A DNA stretch of 64,000 nt from the NCBI GenBank assembly GCA_905331475.1, contig CAJNYU010003218.1, positions 124,001 through 188,000 of the forward strand, given 5' to 3'. A program made the position numbers and the translations under genes. The notes below the pieces were generated by a model. It did not search any database, was not told the DNA's origin, and saw nothing but the letters and a program-made list of their open reading frames with translations. The number at the start of each line of letters is the position of its first letter. Positions within the stretch are counted from its first letter, which is position 1. The DNA is from Rotaria socialis (lineage: Eukaryota; Rotifera; Eurotatoria; Philodinida; Philodinidae). Positions 1-11,530 of the stretch are shown here, one piece after another.

Positions 1-1080
1 TTAGAGTTATTATTTGATAAATACTTCAGTGAAAAAGCCCAATAGATAATAAATAAAAATTATACAGCTACTTATTCTATCTGTGGAGGACACACATATT
101 AATGAATACTATCATTTACATGGCTCTTACTATATTGTGAGTTAAATTCATTGTGACTGTTAGCAGTTATTATATCTTGTACAAGCTGGTGAAGATGTAA
201 TTTTTGAATGAACATTCATAATAATACTTATTAGAAAACTACTAAACATTTTTTTATTTAAACCATATATCATTCATTCAGATTGTGTGCGTTCACTTAC
301 TTTTAGTTCTTTTATAAAGCATAGCGAATAAACAATACTCCATATTCTTCATTGATAAATAAAATTTACAATAGAATGATTTGAGAAGGACATTCGCTCA
401 TCATGTACATTTCTATGATACTTTATAATATTTGACCTATTGATAATGTTGTTTAACAAAAGATAGAAAATGCGTTCCATAAAAATTAAAAACATTTTCT
501 TAAATTAAAGGTCTTTCACGTTTTGCAAACACATCCTTAGTTTCTTATCATTAAACAAAGAATGAGCATATATTGTTCACACTCTCATCGACAGAATTAC
601 AGACACTAGATTCAATTTTACGTGCCTGTCTCAACAGACTGAAGAATCTTAGAGATAGATTCCTTCAAATGTTGGATTCATATCGATGTTATACGCGTAG
701 GTTTTTACTCTACTACTCTTGCCATTGAACATTAAACCTATTAATAAGATGAAGTTCATTTTAATCAATTTATATTCATCAATTTAGTTAATTATACTTG
801 CAATCATATCATTGCTGCCAACAGTAATATAAAACCGAATAACTTCTATTTTAATTCAGTTGAATATGCATATATGCAGTTATAAATTTAAATTAGTGAA
901 TCCAAATAAAAATGTAAAGAGATACAATTTTATATTCTAAACAGAGAAACCAAGTAAACATTTTAAAAGAACTAAAGTTATTTAGCTGATTGTAACAGAC
1001 TGTTGAATGATATACTGAACACAGCCTCTCAACTGTTTTTTCGTACAAGAAATGAAATAGAAATATTGGGTGTCCCCAAA

Positions 1081-1808
1081 TAAATTAGACTATTTGTATT
1101 TTTAACATTTCTCCACTTTATCCATCTTGACCGGATTGATTTTTTTCTCAAAAATTTTCTCTGTTCAATTCTCTACAAAAATTACATTGACAATTTTATT
1201 GTAGAATGAGAAGGTGCAAAATAGAGCAAAAACTAAACGTATTTTCTCAAATAGACCTAGGTTTTTTTAATGTAGTTTCAAATATGCTCTATTGCCTCGT
1301 ATAGAGCATAAATCAATTGAGTCTAAATATTCGACGGAAAGATTAGGTTCATGGCAATCAAGCGAAAACTAACAATAATTTTTACTAGTTTTTGCGCAGT
1401 TGAGCAAAACGATTTTTTTAAACTGTAGAGATTTATCCATAACGATTATAATCATTGGTTTTCCAAATAAACAAAAAAAACAGTCTGAATCGATCAAGTT
1501 TAAGTAGGCTTTATTTATTTTATCGGAAAGCGTAAATGATTGATTAAAGAAGCATCATTTTATGAAAATTGAGAAAAAAATAATAAAATTTTTACACCAT
1601 CAACTCTAACCGAATTTGTTTAAAATCAAGACCTACGCGATGGCTATTGAAATTTTGTTTTTCCTCCATTTTGCACCTTCTCGTTCTGCAACAAAATTGG
1701 CGATATAAATTTTATAGAAAATTGAACAGAGAAAATTTTTGAGAAAAAAATCAATCCGATCACAATGAACAAAGTGAAGCCATATTAAAAGTAAAAATAG
1801 TTAGATTA
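1081..1808. repeat. Inverted-repeat element with about 150-bp arms (MITE-like)
   Basis: Bases 1081-1233 and 1658-1808 are imperfect reverse complements, including a long exact core (GATTTTTTTCTCAAAAATTT and flanking bases) and the shared end of the arm GAGAAGGTGCAAAAT. The 425-bp spacer shows no inverted symmetry and no coding potential. Long terminal inverted repeats around a short non-coding core are typical of non-autonomous DNA transposons. I could not define a target-site duplication or an outer border with certainty, and no transposase is present. Confidence 0.6.
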
Positions 1809-2798
1809 TACCTGAAATTATAAATGAATCTCAATTGCAACGATAATACCACGAAATTCATCGAAAAAAATGCGAATGAAAAATAGCATTCATCTTGTGT
1901 GCAGTAAAAGGCTAGATCAGTTAAATGATTATGTCGTTTGAGATATTACAAAAGAAAAAAGTTCTAACCTTTTTCTTTTATCATTGAGCTGTCAGTCGTT
2001 GTTACAGTTGTCATCGTCTGTAACTGTAATTAATTTCTACGTATCTTTCATGGAGATCGAAAGTGAACTACAGTTTGTTGAACTTTTTCGAGATTATCAA
2101 TAGAATTTTAATTCTTTTGTTTCAGGATGCAAACAAATTTTCCCTAGGCATAAGTTCGAAGTACATTTATCTGAAAACGCATAAATTGGAATCAATTTTG
2201 ACTCCCCTCTGTCAGAGTAAAACTACTCATTGAGTTGTATGAGATTCGAGGTGCATCTTTCGATTGTGTACTTGTATACAGTAATCACCCAGATTATTTT
2301 AACAGTTATGAAATAAGACACACGCTTAACCCAAAGGGTACGACAATAGTATTTCGGATGCGATAATAGACACCAACACCTCACCAAAAACACACACAAA
2401 CACTAGACAAAACTACTTCCTTACACCCTATAAAAACATAACCAAATATATCATCAATATATATGATAATACGCAAAACATTTCACCCTAATGATACTTT
2501 AAGGGCTAAAATCGGTTCATACCCGCCCACTCCACGCTTGCATGTAGTGTCACTTTAATCTCTCTCAACCCAAAGCATTTTATTCCTTCTTACTTATTCA
2601 TAACCTTCGTTATATTTAATGACCATTCATATTACTGCCTTACAGAGGGTACAATTATCGGTAGCAATGGATTCGCTCAAAGCCGGAAAAATGTGTTTCT
2701 ATTTACTTAACCAGACTTAAGAACATTAAGAATCAAATTTATTTGTCCTCATTCTCTACTCATCTATTTCATTTAATCATCTGGACTTTTTATCACAG

Positions 2799-3398
2799 AC
2801 ACTCACCACACTTGATCTCCGATATAATCAAACCGGTAAGAAAGGATCACAACATCTCGCTTATGCATTACAACACAACACGGTGACCCTCATTCTCTAC
2901 TCATCTATCTCATTTAATCATCTCCACTTTCTTTTATAGACATTCACCACACTTGATCTCCGATATAATCAAATAGGTGAGAAAGGATCACAACATCTCG
3001 CTTATGCATTACAACACAACACGGTGACCCTCATTCTCTACTCATCTATCTCATTTAATCATCTCCACTTTCTTTCACAGACACTCACCACACTTGATCT
3101 CCGATATAATCAAACCGGTGAGAAAGGATCACAACATCTCGCTTATGCATTACAACACAACACGGTGACCCTCATTCTCTACTCATCTATCTCATTTAGC
3201 CATCTACACTTTCTTTTATAGACATTCACCGCACTTCATCTCGGAGGCAATCAATTCGGAGACGAAGTACTGGATTATGTGGTTGAACTGATCGAGCGAA
3301 GCGAAAAGCAGAAATATTTTGATGATGAGGTCAGCTATGGACGGTTGTACAACGAAAGGAATTTTATAGCGTTTAGTGGACTACGTTCTTGTTTTTGA
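2799..3398 (+). pseudogene. 3' end of an LRR protein gene (ribonuclease-inhibitor-type repeats)
   Basis: Three consecutive 84-bp exons (2799-2882, 2940-3023, 3081-3164) each encode one 28-residue LRR beginning TLTTLDLRYNQ and ending ALQHNT. They are separated by 57-bp introns (GTGACC...TAG or CAG). A fourth exon (3222-3398) holds a last half-repeat (TALHLGGNQFGDE) and a charged tail ending in TGA at 3396. All junctions are phase 0. The repeats match the NLRC3/RNH1-type LRR subfamily. I found no start codon, N-terminal domain or convincing earlier LRR exon upstream, so this is either the end of a gene with distant 5' exons or, more likely, a truncated copy. Exon and intron copies are nearly identical to each other, which indicates very recent tandem duplication. 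Confidence 0.6.
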
Positions 3399-5081
3399 TA
3401 TAGAGGGAAATAGAATTAAGTGATTTATTTTACCATAGAATATAGCATAGAAGTTATATAGAGTGAGTTTATAATAGACGGAACTTACTAATATAAGCTA
3501 TATGTATTCATATTATCACTGGTCTTGCTTGATTGCATCAGCTCGGTGAAAAGGAGATATGGACTTCATTTTTATCGTTGACGAATTCCAGGCGTTGTTG
3601 TATGCCCTTGTTAAACTAGTCTGGGAAAGACGGGTTTGAGTCATTGGTTGTCGGAACGCGTTCATCAATATGGTATGTTTGTGTTAATGAATAATCAATG
3701 TTAGCATTAATTCAAATTCTTCAATATATGTCGCAGTTGTTTCCTCCTGAATATTAAGTTGTTGTTGCGTATGTTTAATACTCACTGTGGCGGACTGTTC
3801 GCAAACTCTGTCTGATAAATGTGTTCACTATATAATAACATTAATTATGAATAAATATGCTTATGTCATTTTTGTTGCATGATAGTTTTGAATGTTTTCA
3901 TGTTTCTTGAAAATTATCACATTGTCTACCTGAGGAAAACAAGCAATTCAACGGTGATTGAAGCGCTTCAGTTGTTTATTTTTGACAGGATAATAATTGG
4001 AAACTCTTATAATCAATTGAAATCATTCGATAGAATTGTTTTTTCAATATTGAGATCGGTAAAGATTTCAAAAAGCCGAACACCAAAATGAATTCATTTT
4101 CTAAAAACTATGAAATTTACTGCAAAAATGTTTTTCTGTAAACACTATTCATTAGTGAATTAAAAAATGCTCAACTGACAAAAAGGAACACTTGTGTTAC
4201 AATTCAGTTTTTTTGTTAATTCACTCTCAGTATGGAATTTAGCCTATGAATGATGCTCTTATTTTAGTTGCAACTGGCATCAACATTATTCTCTGAATTT
4301 TACTTTAAATGACTTAATGGAATTAATCTTGTGAATGTGCATTCGGTTCTATAGAATCAGCCGCATTTTCTTTTTCATCATGTTTGTTTCAATTTTCGCC
4401 AGGACCACATCGGCTAATAAGCTTCTACTACCTTTGTTGAACTAACATCCAAGTAAATTAGTATAAGTATTCTCATTTCCCTTACCAAATATATATATAT
4501 ATATTACTGCTTTGTATATCATACACTGTATATCTCTTTCCAATCGCTCAACACACCTACAATTCTCACATCAATGAATAATTCTTTTAAATATCCATGA
4601 TACAACTAGCATCAATTAAACTGATCAACGTAATAAAAAAACCTAAAAATGTATTTCATGCCTTTTCCACACTTCCTGCACGCCATTTACCGACACACAC
4701 AGTAATTAAATGTTAACAATCTATCAATTCACCGTACCTTATTCATTTTAGAAGATTCTATGGCTTATTCCTACTATGAGTTAGATCAATTCACTGACAT
4801 CTAGCAATCGTCGTGATCGTACACAATAGCTAAAAGTATAATTCCAAACATACCTCTCATTCAGATCACCAAAGTCAGTCATAAACTCTACTAGCCAGCC
4901 CAATAGTATTAAACAGAAACAGTTTTCGATTGCCGCGCAACCACTTCCCCCTTCTCGCTAAATAAGTCCTCAAGAACAGTGCAAACGTAGGCCAATGATT
5001 TTTCCTCATTCACTACTTTCTTATATTCGACAATACACATTCCACGTGTCCCTTCCACAATGCGCTATACATCAAACGAGT
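3399..5081. other. Gene-free stretch
   Basis: No reading frame here shows a recognisable domain or a splice structure. The only notable simple sequence is a short AT-dinucleotide run at about 4489-4504. Confidence 0.5.
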
Positions 5082-5156
5082 TTATAATCTATCATTCAGA
5101 TGTTGTGTTCCTTTCTCTCCGATACGAGTGTTGTAGAGATGAAGTGTGGTGAGTGT
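5082..5156 (-). pseudogene. Antisense LRR exon relic
   Basis: Read on the minus strand from 5156, the sequence encodes TLTTLHLYN..IGEKGTQHL, the same 28-residue LRR type as the array at 2.8 kb. It follows an AG and an upstream stretch resembling the LRR introns (CATCTATCTCATTTAA). After about 22 codons the frame runs into a stop at 5082. It is an isolated, degraded copy in inverted orientation about 1.7 kb from the intact array, and there is no sign of a gene around it. Confidence 0.6.
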
Positions 5157-5513
5157 CTCTGATAAACATGCGGATAGTTAAATGAGATAGATGAGGGCAG
5201 AATATTTTTGTTGTTAAATTTATCTTTTGGACTTGTTTCATTTATAGTGTTGATTAAAAAGAATCTGGTTTTTGTGTCTGTCGGTGTTTGTAAAATCTAT
5301 TATTGAACACGTTTTATGTGGTACATGCGACTGTTGAGTGATGCGTCTAGTAGAAGTGGTTGAGGAATAAAAGAAAGAATGGACGTTTAGCATTTGTTCA
5401 AAGGAAGAGTGGATGTGACTGATCTGACTTAGGCAGAGATGAGTGGAGAAAGCTTATTATTGGTGGACAATGTGTATTTAGGCATGTGATTGTCAGGTTC
5501 AGGGCTACATGGA

Positions 5514-5828
5514 GGGATGCAACAATACCATTTGGAGACACATAAAGATTACCAATTTGCACAATGAAATGAAAATCTACCAATACCAACCAATACTTTG
5601 CGTTAATTATAACAAGCGAAGTTAGCGCTATCTGATAGGAGTAATTTTAACGAATACTCACCAATACTGGGGATTTTTTTTCTGTTGGTATTGGCACTTT
5701 ATATACTTCTATCAGATAGAGCTAACTTCGCTGGCTATAATTAACGCAAATTATTGGTTGGTATTGGTAGATTTTCATTGTGAAAATTGGCAATCTTTAT
5801 GTGTCTCCAAATCGTATTGTTGCATCCC
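5514..5828. repeat. Foldback / hairpin element of about 315 bp
   Basis: The left arm (about 5514-5640, starting GGGATGCAACAATAC) is the reverse complement of the right arm (about 5709-5828, ending GTATTGTTGCATCCC), with a loop of about 70 bp. Similarity runs the full arm, including GCGAAGTTAGC.CTATCTGATA near the loop. The transcript would form a long hairpin. There is no coding sequence, and the structure fits a miniature inverted-repeat or foldback transposon. Confidence 0.75.
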
Positions 5829-7394
5829 TAGCCATAGTCAAAGTCGCTTGAACTTGACGTATTTCTGATTATCTAGTACATGAATGGGAGTTTGTCTATG
5901 ATTTTGGACTGAGTAAATTGACGTCCGTGTATAACAGTGTCTTATTCTGCTGTCAAGATGCTCGTTACTTTTCGGATACTACTGGGTTACACGTTCAAAC
6001 CCATCTTTTAGATTGAGTTGTTAGTTCTGCGACTAGTATAGACTGAGGAAATGGACAAAGCGTACTAGACCTGACTGGGTTCAAAGACATTTTGAACCAG
6101 TCCTGTCGTCAGTCATCCTTAACCTTTTGTTTACTTGGGGACATATACGATTGTAACCGTTATTCAACAGCTTAATAAACACAGTAAAACTCTGATCGAA
6201 GTACAAAATTTTTGTTAATTTTATTTATTAAATGAAAAATAAACTAGGAATTCTCTCGACCACTAATAAATAAAGCAATTCGAAAAACTCATTTATCTAT
6301 TCTACAGCCCCTCCAAGTGCAATGTGTCCGAGAGCAGTCTAGAGACTCGTATTGTTGGTTGGAATTTGTTCAAATGTCAGCTTTGAACCATGAATTTGAC
6401 TTGATTTTCACTGTCATAATTTTAATTTCTTAATTTGATTCTCATATTCTTGCTGCAGGCTGTGAATCTTTTTCTGCAATTGTCTTAAGTCGGAATTTCA
6501 TTTTGATATTGATGGTGTACTTGAATTTAATCTGAGCCAAATATCTATATCCTGGGTATTAATGTTCATTAAAATATCCCGTCGACCTCACCTTTGACAT
6601 TTTGCATCATTGCTGTTCAACATTATTTGATTACCTTTTTGATCACGAAACTGTTGTGGTACATAAAATTATAAATATAGAGGACGAAAATGGATGTCGC
6701 TTCGTGATCATCACGACAATGATGGCGTTATTATTTTAATCATTTTCACTTCCCCATCGTTCACATATTTCTATTGCTGATTTGTAAATTTTTCCTTACG
6801 TGTCCTGATGTTTTGCATCTGTTACATATAAGAATTTTAGGTGACGGCAAATATTCATCGACTTCATACAGGTAATCTTCAATTACAAATTTCTGATAAA
6901 TGGACATACGTAGAAGTTGTCTAATGCAAAATGTTTTATTTTAGCATAAAATGGGAATTTTCGATCTTAAGCGATCATTTTCAGCCTTGAAAGCGTGGTT
7001 AATGGCCATTCACACCCATCCTTTCTCAATACTCAATGAATGCTCTGAATCTACTCGCCGATCATTGCGGGGCCTGAAAATTTTCTCTGTTGAAGGATCA
7101 ATAGCATTGGATTTATTAATTTTAATTGTTGACGATTTCTCAATTATAGGTATGCATGTTTTAGATATGTATCCATATTGTGACCAGCTCAAACTCTAAC
7201 CTACTTCGATTTTAATATCACTCACTCACGTATAGATGGCTCTGTAGATTTTGTTTTATGATTGGTGGAACGAAACGACGAATCAATATCACTGGATTGT
7301 TAACAACGTCAACAATGGACCAAAAGATGAGCACAAACGTGGCACTACTCAATCAATTTTTTTGTTAGATCTGAAATTTTTCTAAATCCCTTAA
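5829..7394. other. Intergenic region upstream of SEC24
   Basis: Short open frames here (for example around 6951-7199 on both strands) show no domain, no codon-level conservation that I can recognise and no splice structure. A pyrimidine tract followed by TTAG near 7366 could be a trans-splice or 5'-UTR acceptor for the SEC24 gene. Confidence 0.4.
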
Positions 7395-10300
7395 ATGACA
7401 ACAATACGACCTTCGAATAGTTCATCGTTCCCCGACAAAATGGTCAATCCCGTATGTTATCGGTTTATTTAAAAGTATCACAAATTTTAAGTCTTTCTTC
7501 TTCAGGTTTTTCCTCCAATGTCTCACTCAATTGGAAATGGAATTAGGCCTCCAACCTTTCCACCAAATGTTACTCCTTCAAATTCTTCTCAAGTAAATGC
7601 TTCAATCTTTCCGCCAATGATGCATACTTCAAACATCAATCCTACGCAAACACCAGCACTAGCTAATGTTCTAAATACAAAAATCAATCCAGCTGTATCA
7701 CTACCTACTCCCTATAATCCAACACTACAACCACCTCATCTCTTCAGTTCAAACGCAACTTCTACTCCACCATTATCAAACGTATACAGTACAACTATGA
7801 ACTCAACTCCATTAGCATATGTTGGTAACACAAATGTGAACTCTTCTGCACCCCCATTAAACACTTATAATACGAGTCAAATTTCGTCTTTACCAACTCT
7901 ACCCAACATCTATAGTCCAGTTTCGGTAATATTTACTTTTGTAGTTCAAATTTTCTAATATGTAACCTTTTATAGAATCATCCAGCAATTCGTCCAATGT
8001 ATCCTACATCCTCATATCTTCCTTATCCTCAAGTATCACAACAACAAAGTCAAGCGCCATCAGCTTCGTATCCCAATCCACAGTATAATTTTAATTCGAA
8101 TTCTGCCGCTGCTGGACATCCAGGACAATCAATGCCTTATGGAATAGGTGGAAACGCAGTTGGTACAACTAATCAACAAACTAATAATAATCTCAATGCT
8201 CCTCTCTCTGTAAGCAAGACTGAAAATAAACTATACTCTTAGTTGCTACTAGAGAAGTAGTTACTTTTATATTGAATTTTTACTTTCTATTACAGAATAA
8301 TGATATGGTCGATTTATTGAAAGAAAAAAGTGTAATCAATCCATTTGCTGAAGAACCACCAATGTCACCATTCTTAAGTGAAGAAAATCAACAAATGAAC
8401 TGTAGCCCAGAGTATGTTCTTAGACAAAATTTTGTATTTCATAAATTTTTTTTCTACTTTTTCAAGAGTCATGCGATGTAGTTTAAATGTTATTCCACAA
8501 ACAAAAGAATTATTGAATAAGAGTCGCCTTCCGCTCGGTATTCTTATTCATCCATTCAAAGATCTTGAAGTAACCGAATATTGACAATGAAAAATAAAAT
8601 AATCTTTATTATTTTATAGAGTTTAAATGTTATTCAAGGAACAAAAATAGTTCGATGTGATTCCTGTAAAAGTTATATCAATCCATTTATCACATTTCTT
8701 GATAATACACGATGGCGTTGTAGTATTTGTTATCGTGTCAATGATTGTAAGTGATCGATTACTAAGAGAGACACATAGATATTTGATTTTTTTTCAGTAC
8801 CACAAGAATTTCTATTTGATCCTGTAACAAAAACTTATGGCGATCCAAGTCGTCGACCTGAAGTTCGATTTGGAACTGTTGAATACACTGCAACTGCTGA
8901 TTACATGGCAAGACCACCTCAACCAGCTATGTATTTATTTTTACTTGATGTATCTCATAATGCTATTCAAACAGGTGAATGAAACTTTTCAAGTAGTCCG
9001 ACGAAATAATTATAATGATATTTGTATTCTACAGGTTATCTCCAATCATTTTGTGATATATTATCAGAATGTTTAAATGGTTTACCAGGTGATGCTCGTA
9101 CAAAAATAGGTTTCATAACGTATGATAGTCGAATACATTATTATGACTTATCGGATCGACAAAATGGATTATTTCGTGTCATAATTGCTCCTGATCTTGA
9201 TAGTAAACCAGAAGATTTCCTTCCTATGCCTGATGGTTTAATGGTAACATTATGTGAATGTCGCTTGATTGTTGAAACATTTCTTAATGAATTGCCGAAA
9301 ATTTATCAAGATAACAATGAAACAGATTCAGCATTAGGTGCAGCTTTACAAATAGCAGGAAAGCTGCTTGATCAAACGGGTGGTCGTATAACAGTTGTTC
9401 AAACAAGAATACCAAATGTAAATCCAGGTGCTTTGCATGAACTTATTAGCACGGGAGGGCATGCAACGAAGGAACCGACAATTATCGGACCAACATCTGA
9501 CTATTATAAGAAACTTTCACTTGACTATGCATCAGTACAAATAGCCTGCGATTTGTTTCTTTTAAATAGTCATCATATTGATTTAGCAACATTGAGTAAG
9601 TTCTTTTCGTTTCGACAAATGAATAGTTGATTGAATGAGACCACTTTTTTTTTAGGTTGTATTGCAAAGTATTCAGGTGGTGAAGTCAAATACTATCCAG
9701 GCTTTCATTCGGTCCAGAAACCACATGAAGTGGAACGTTTTGAAAATGATTTTAGGAGATATTTACAAAGAAAAATTGGGTTTGAAGCTGTCATGCGTTT
9801 ACGGTCACCACCAGGTAATTAATGAATAAGATCATGCAATTCAACATATTATATTTTTAGCAATGGCAATTCAGACATTTCATGGCAATGGTTTTGTTCG
9901 TTCCGTTGATTTACTTGTTCTACCGAATGTAAATCCTGATGCAGCATTTGGCATGCAAGTAACAATCGAAGATTCTTTAGCTCATTACACGTCTGTAACA
10001 TTTCAAGCAGCGTTACTCTATACATCAAGCAAAAGTAAAAAACTTGATATGAAATAAATAATATTAATATTATTTTTCTTGTTGTTTAGGTGAACGACGT
10101 ATTCGAGTGCATACACTTTCGTTACCAGTAAGTTCGAATCTTACTGAAATATGTTCAAATGCTGATCAAGAAGCGATTATTTCAATCATTGCTAAAATGG
10201 GTAGAAATTTATTTCTTTGTTATTAGAGAGAAAAAAAACATCATTCCTTTTTTAGCTGCCGATCGATCAATGACATCGTCGATACAAGAAGCTCGTGATG

Positions 10301-11228
10301 CAATGTCGAATGTTGCATGTGATATTCTTAAAGCATGTTTATCAAATAATCTATCGAATCGAGCATTTTCATTATTGGTACCCTATTCTTTACGGTTGAT
10401 ACCATTATATATGTTAAGCATGATTAAATCGGTAAGGTTCAAAAATGACAAAGAGTTTCTGTTGACTATTTATTATTGTAATAATTTAGACGGCATTTCG
10501 AGCGGGTGGTGCACCAAAAGTCGATGATAGAGCATATTATTTAGATTTATGTAAAACATTACCTACACAGTATTTAATACAAATATTATATCCTGATCTT
10601 TATCCAATACATACAATCGAAGATAAGGTAATATTGTAATACTGAAATCGATTTTAGATTAGAATTATCAGAATAATTTTTTTTCTATCTGTTTTTGAAG
10701 AGCCAAATTATTCAAGACGGAGAAGATGAATTACATATTCCTCAACGTGTTCATTTATCATATCAAAACATAGATTCACATGGTGCTTATATATTGGATT
10801 CAAGTGAACATATCTATGTTTATATTGGTAAAGCTATAAGTGATCATTTTGTTCAAAATGTTTTTAATGTCGAAACATTTTCTGCTTTGCCGCTTGATTC
10901 AGTAAATATTAAATTAATTGTCATTTTATGTATCCTATATTTTGTTCGTTTAGTATTCCCTACCTGAATTAGAAAATCCGCTATCAATGAAAATCCATAA
11001 TTTTCTATCGTATCTTATACAAAGTCGACCGCATGGTGTTGCAATACATATTATGAGGTATAGTCAAAATATTTTAGTGAATAGAATTTGATTTGAATTT
11101 TTGTCGCTTCTAGAGAGGATTCATCCAATCGGCAGTTATTTACTCGTCATTTAATTGACGATAAATCTGAATCGACGATGTCTTATGTTGAATTTTTACG
11201 TTATATTCGAGAACAGATTGTTAAATAA
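7395..11228 (+). CDS. SEC24: SEC24 COPII cargo-adaptor subunit (SEC24A/B type)
   Basis: SEC24 pairs with SEC23 in the COPII coat and selects cargo leaving the endoplasmic reticulum. Exons: 7395-7451, 7506-7925, 7976-8209, 8296-8411, 8467-8569, 8620-8746, 8798-8974, 9035-9595, 9656-9814, 9861-10034, 10090-10200, 10256-10431, 10490-10627, 10701-10901, 10954-11057, 11114-11228. The frame closes at 990 aa, close to human SEC24A. Residues 1 to about 270 are a Pro/Asn/Ser/Gln-rich disordered tail. The zinc finger CDSCKSYINPF...CSIC lies near residue 320. The trunk (vWA-like) follows with YLFLLDVSHNA and TKIGFITYDS, then the beta-sandwich and helical parts (RKIGFEAVMR, YTSSKSERRIRVH) and a gelsolin-like domain to the C-terminus (SYVEFLRYIREQ). 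The ending resembles SEC24A/B rather than C/D. The first exon is chosen because it supplies an in-frame ATG and a clean donor. Confidence 0.95.
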
Positions 11229-11530
11229 ACAATCATATTATATGGTTATTATTTATTATCTCTCATTTTTATCGTTTTCTTTTTCATCCTATCCGTTTAA
11301 TCGGTTGTTTTATTTTATTTCTTTGCGCAATTGTTGTTCTTTAACATGTATGTTAATGATCGAATTTTACAAGACACATATATAGATTTCTTTCATTTGT
11401 TTTTACACGAATTCATGCAAGCGGGAACCTCGTTTGCTCTGTTGAGAACACCGGCAGATGCGAGGTGACTGATATATAAAAATGAAAGTATCCGTATGTT
11501 TTTCTTTCACATATTGTTGTGGCGGGGAAA
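11229..11530. other. Intergenic spacer SEC24 - first GHL10 gene
   Basis: About 300 bp, T-rich after the SEC24 stop. It presumably holds the SEC24 3' end and the promoter or acceptor of the next gene. I see no distinct element. Confidence 0.4.

Noticed and set aside
6951..7199. Overlapping open frames on both strands before SEC24
   Set aside because: No homology recognised; overlapping antisense frames in AT-rich DNA are expected by chance.
11519..11530. GTG-initiated extension of the first GHL10 protein
   Set aside because: Eukaryotic start; the ATG at 11531 gives a normal signal peptide and matches the start of the second copy.
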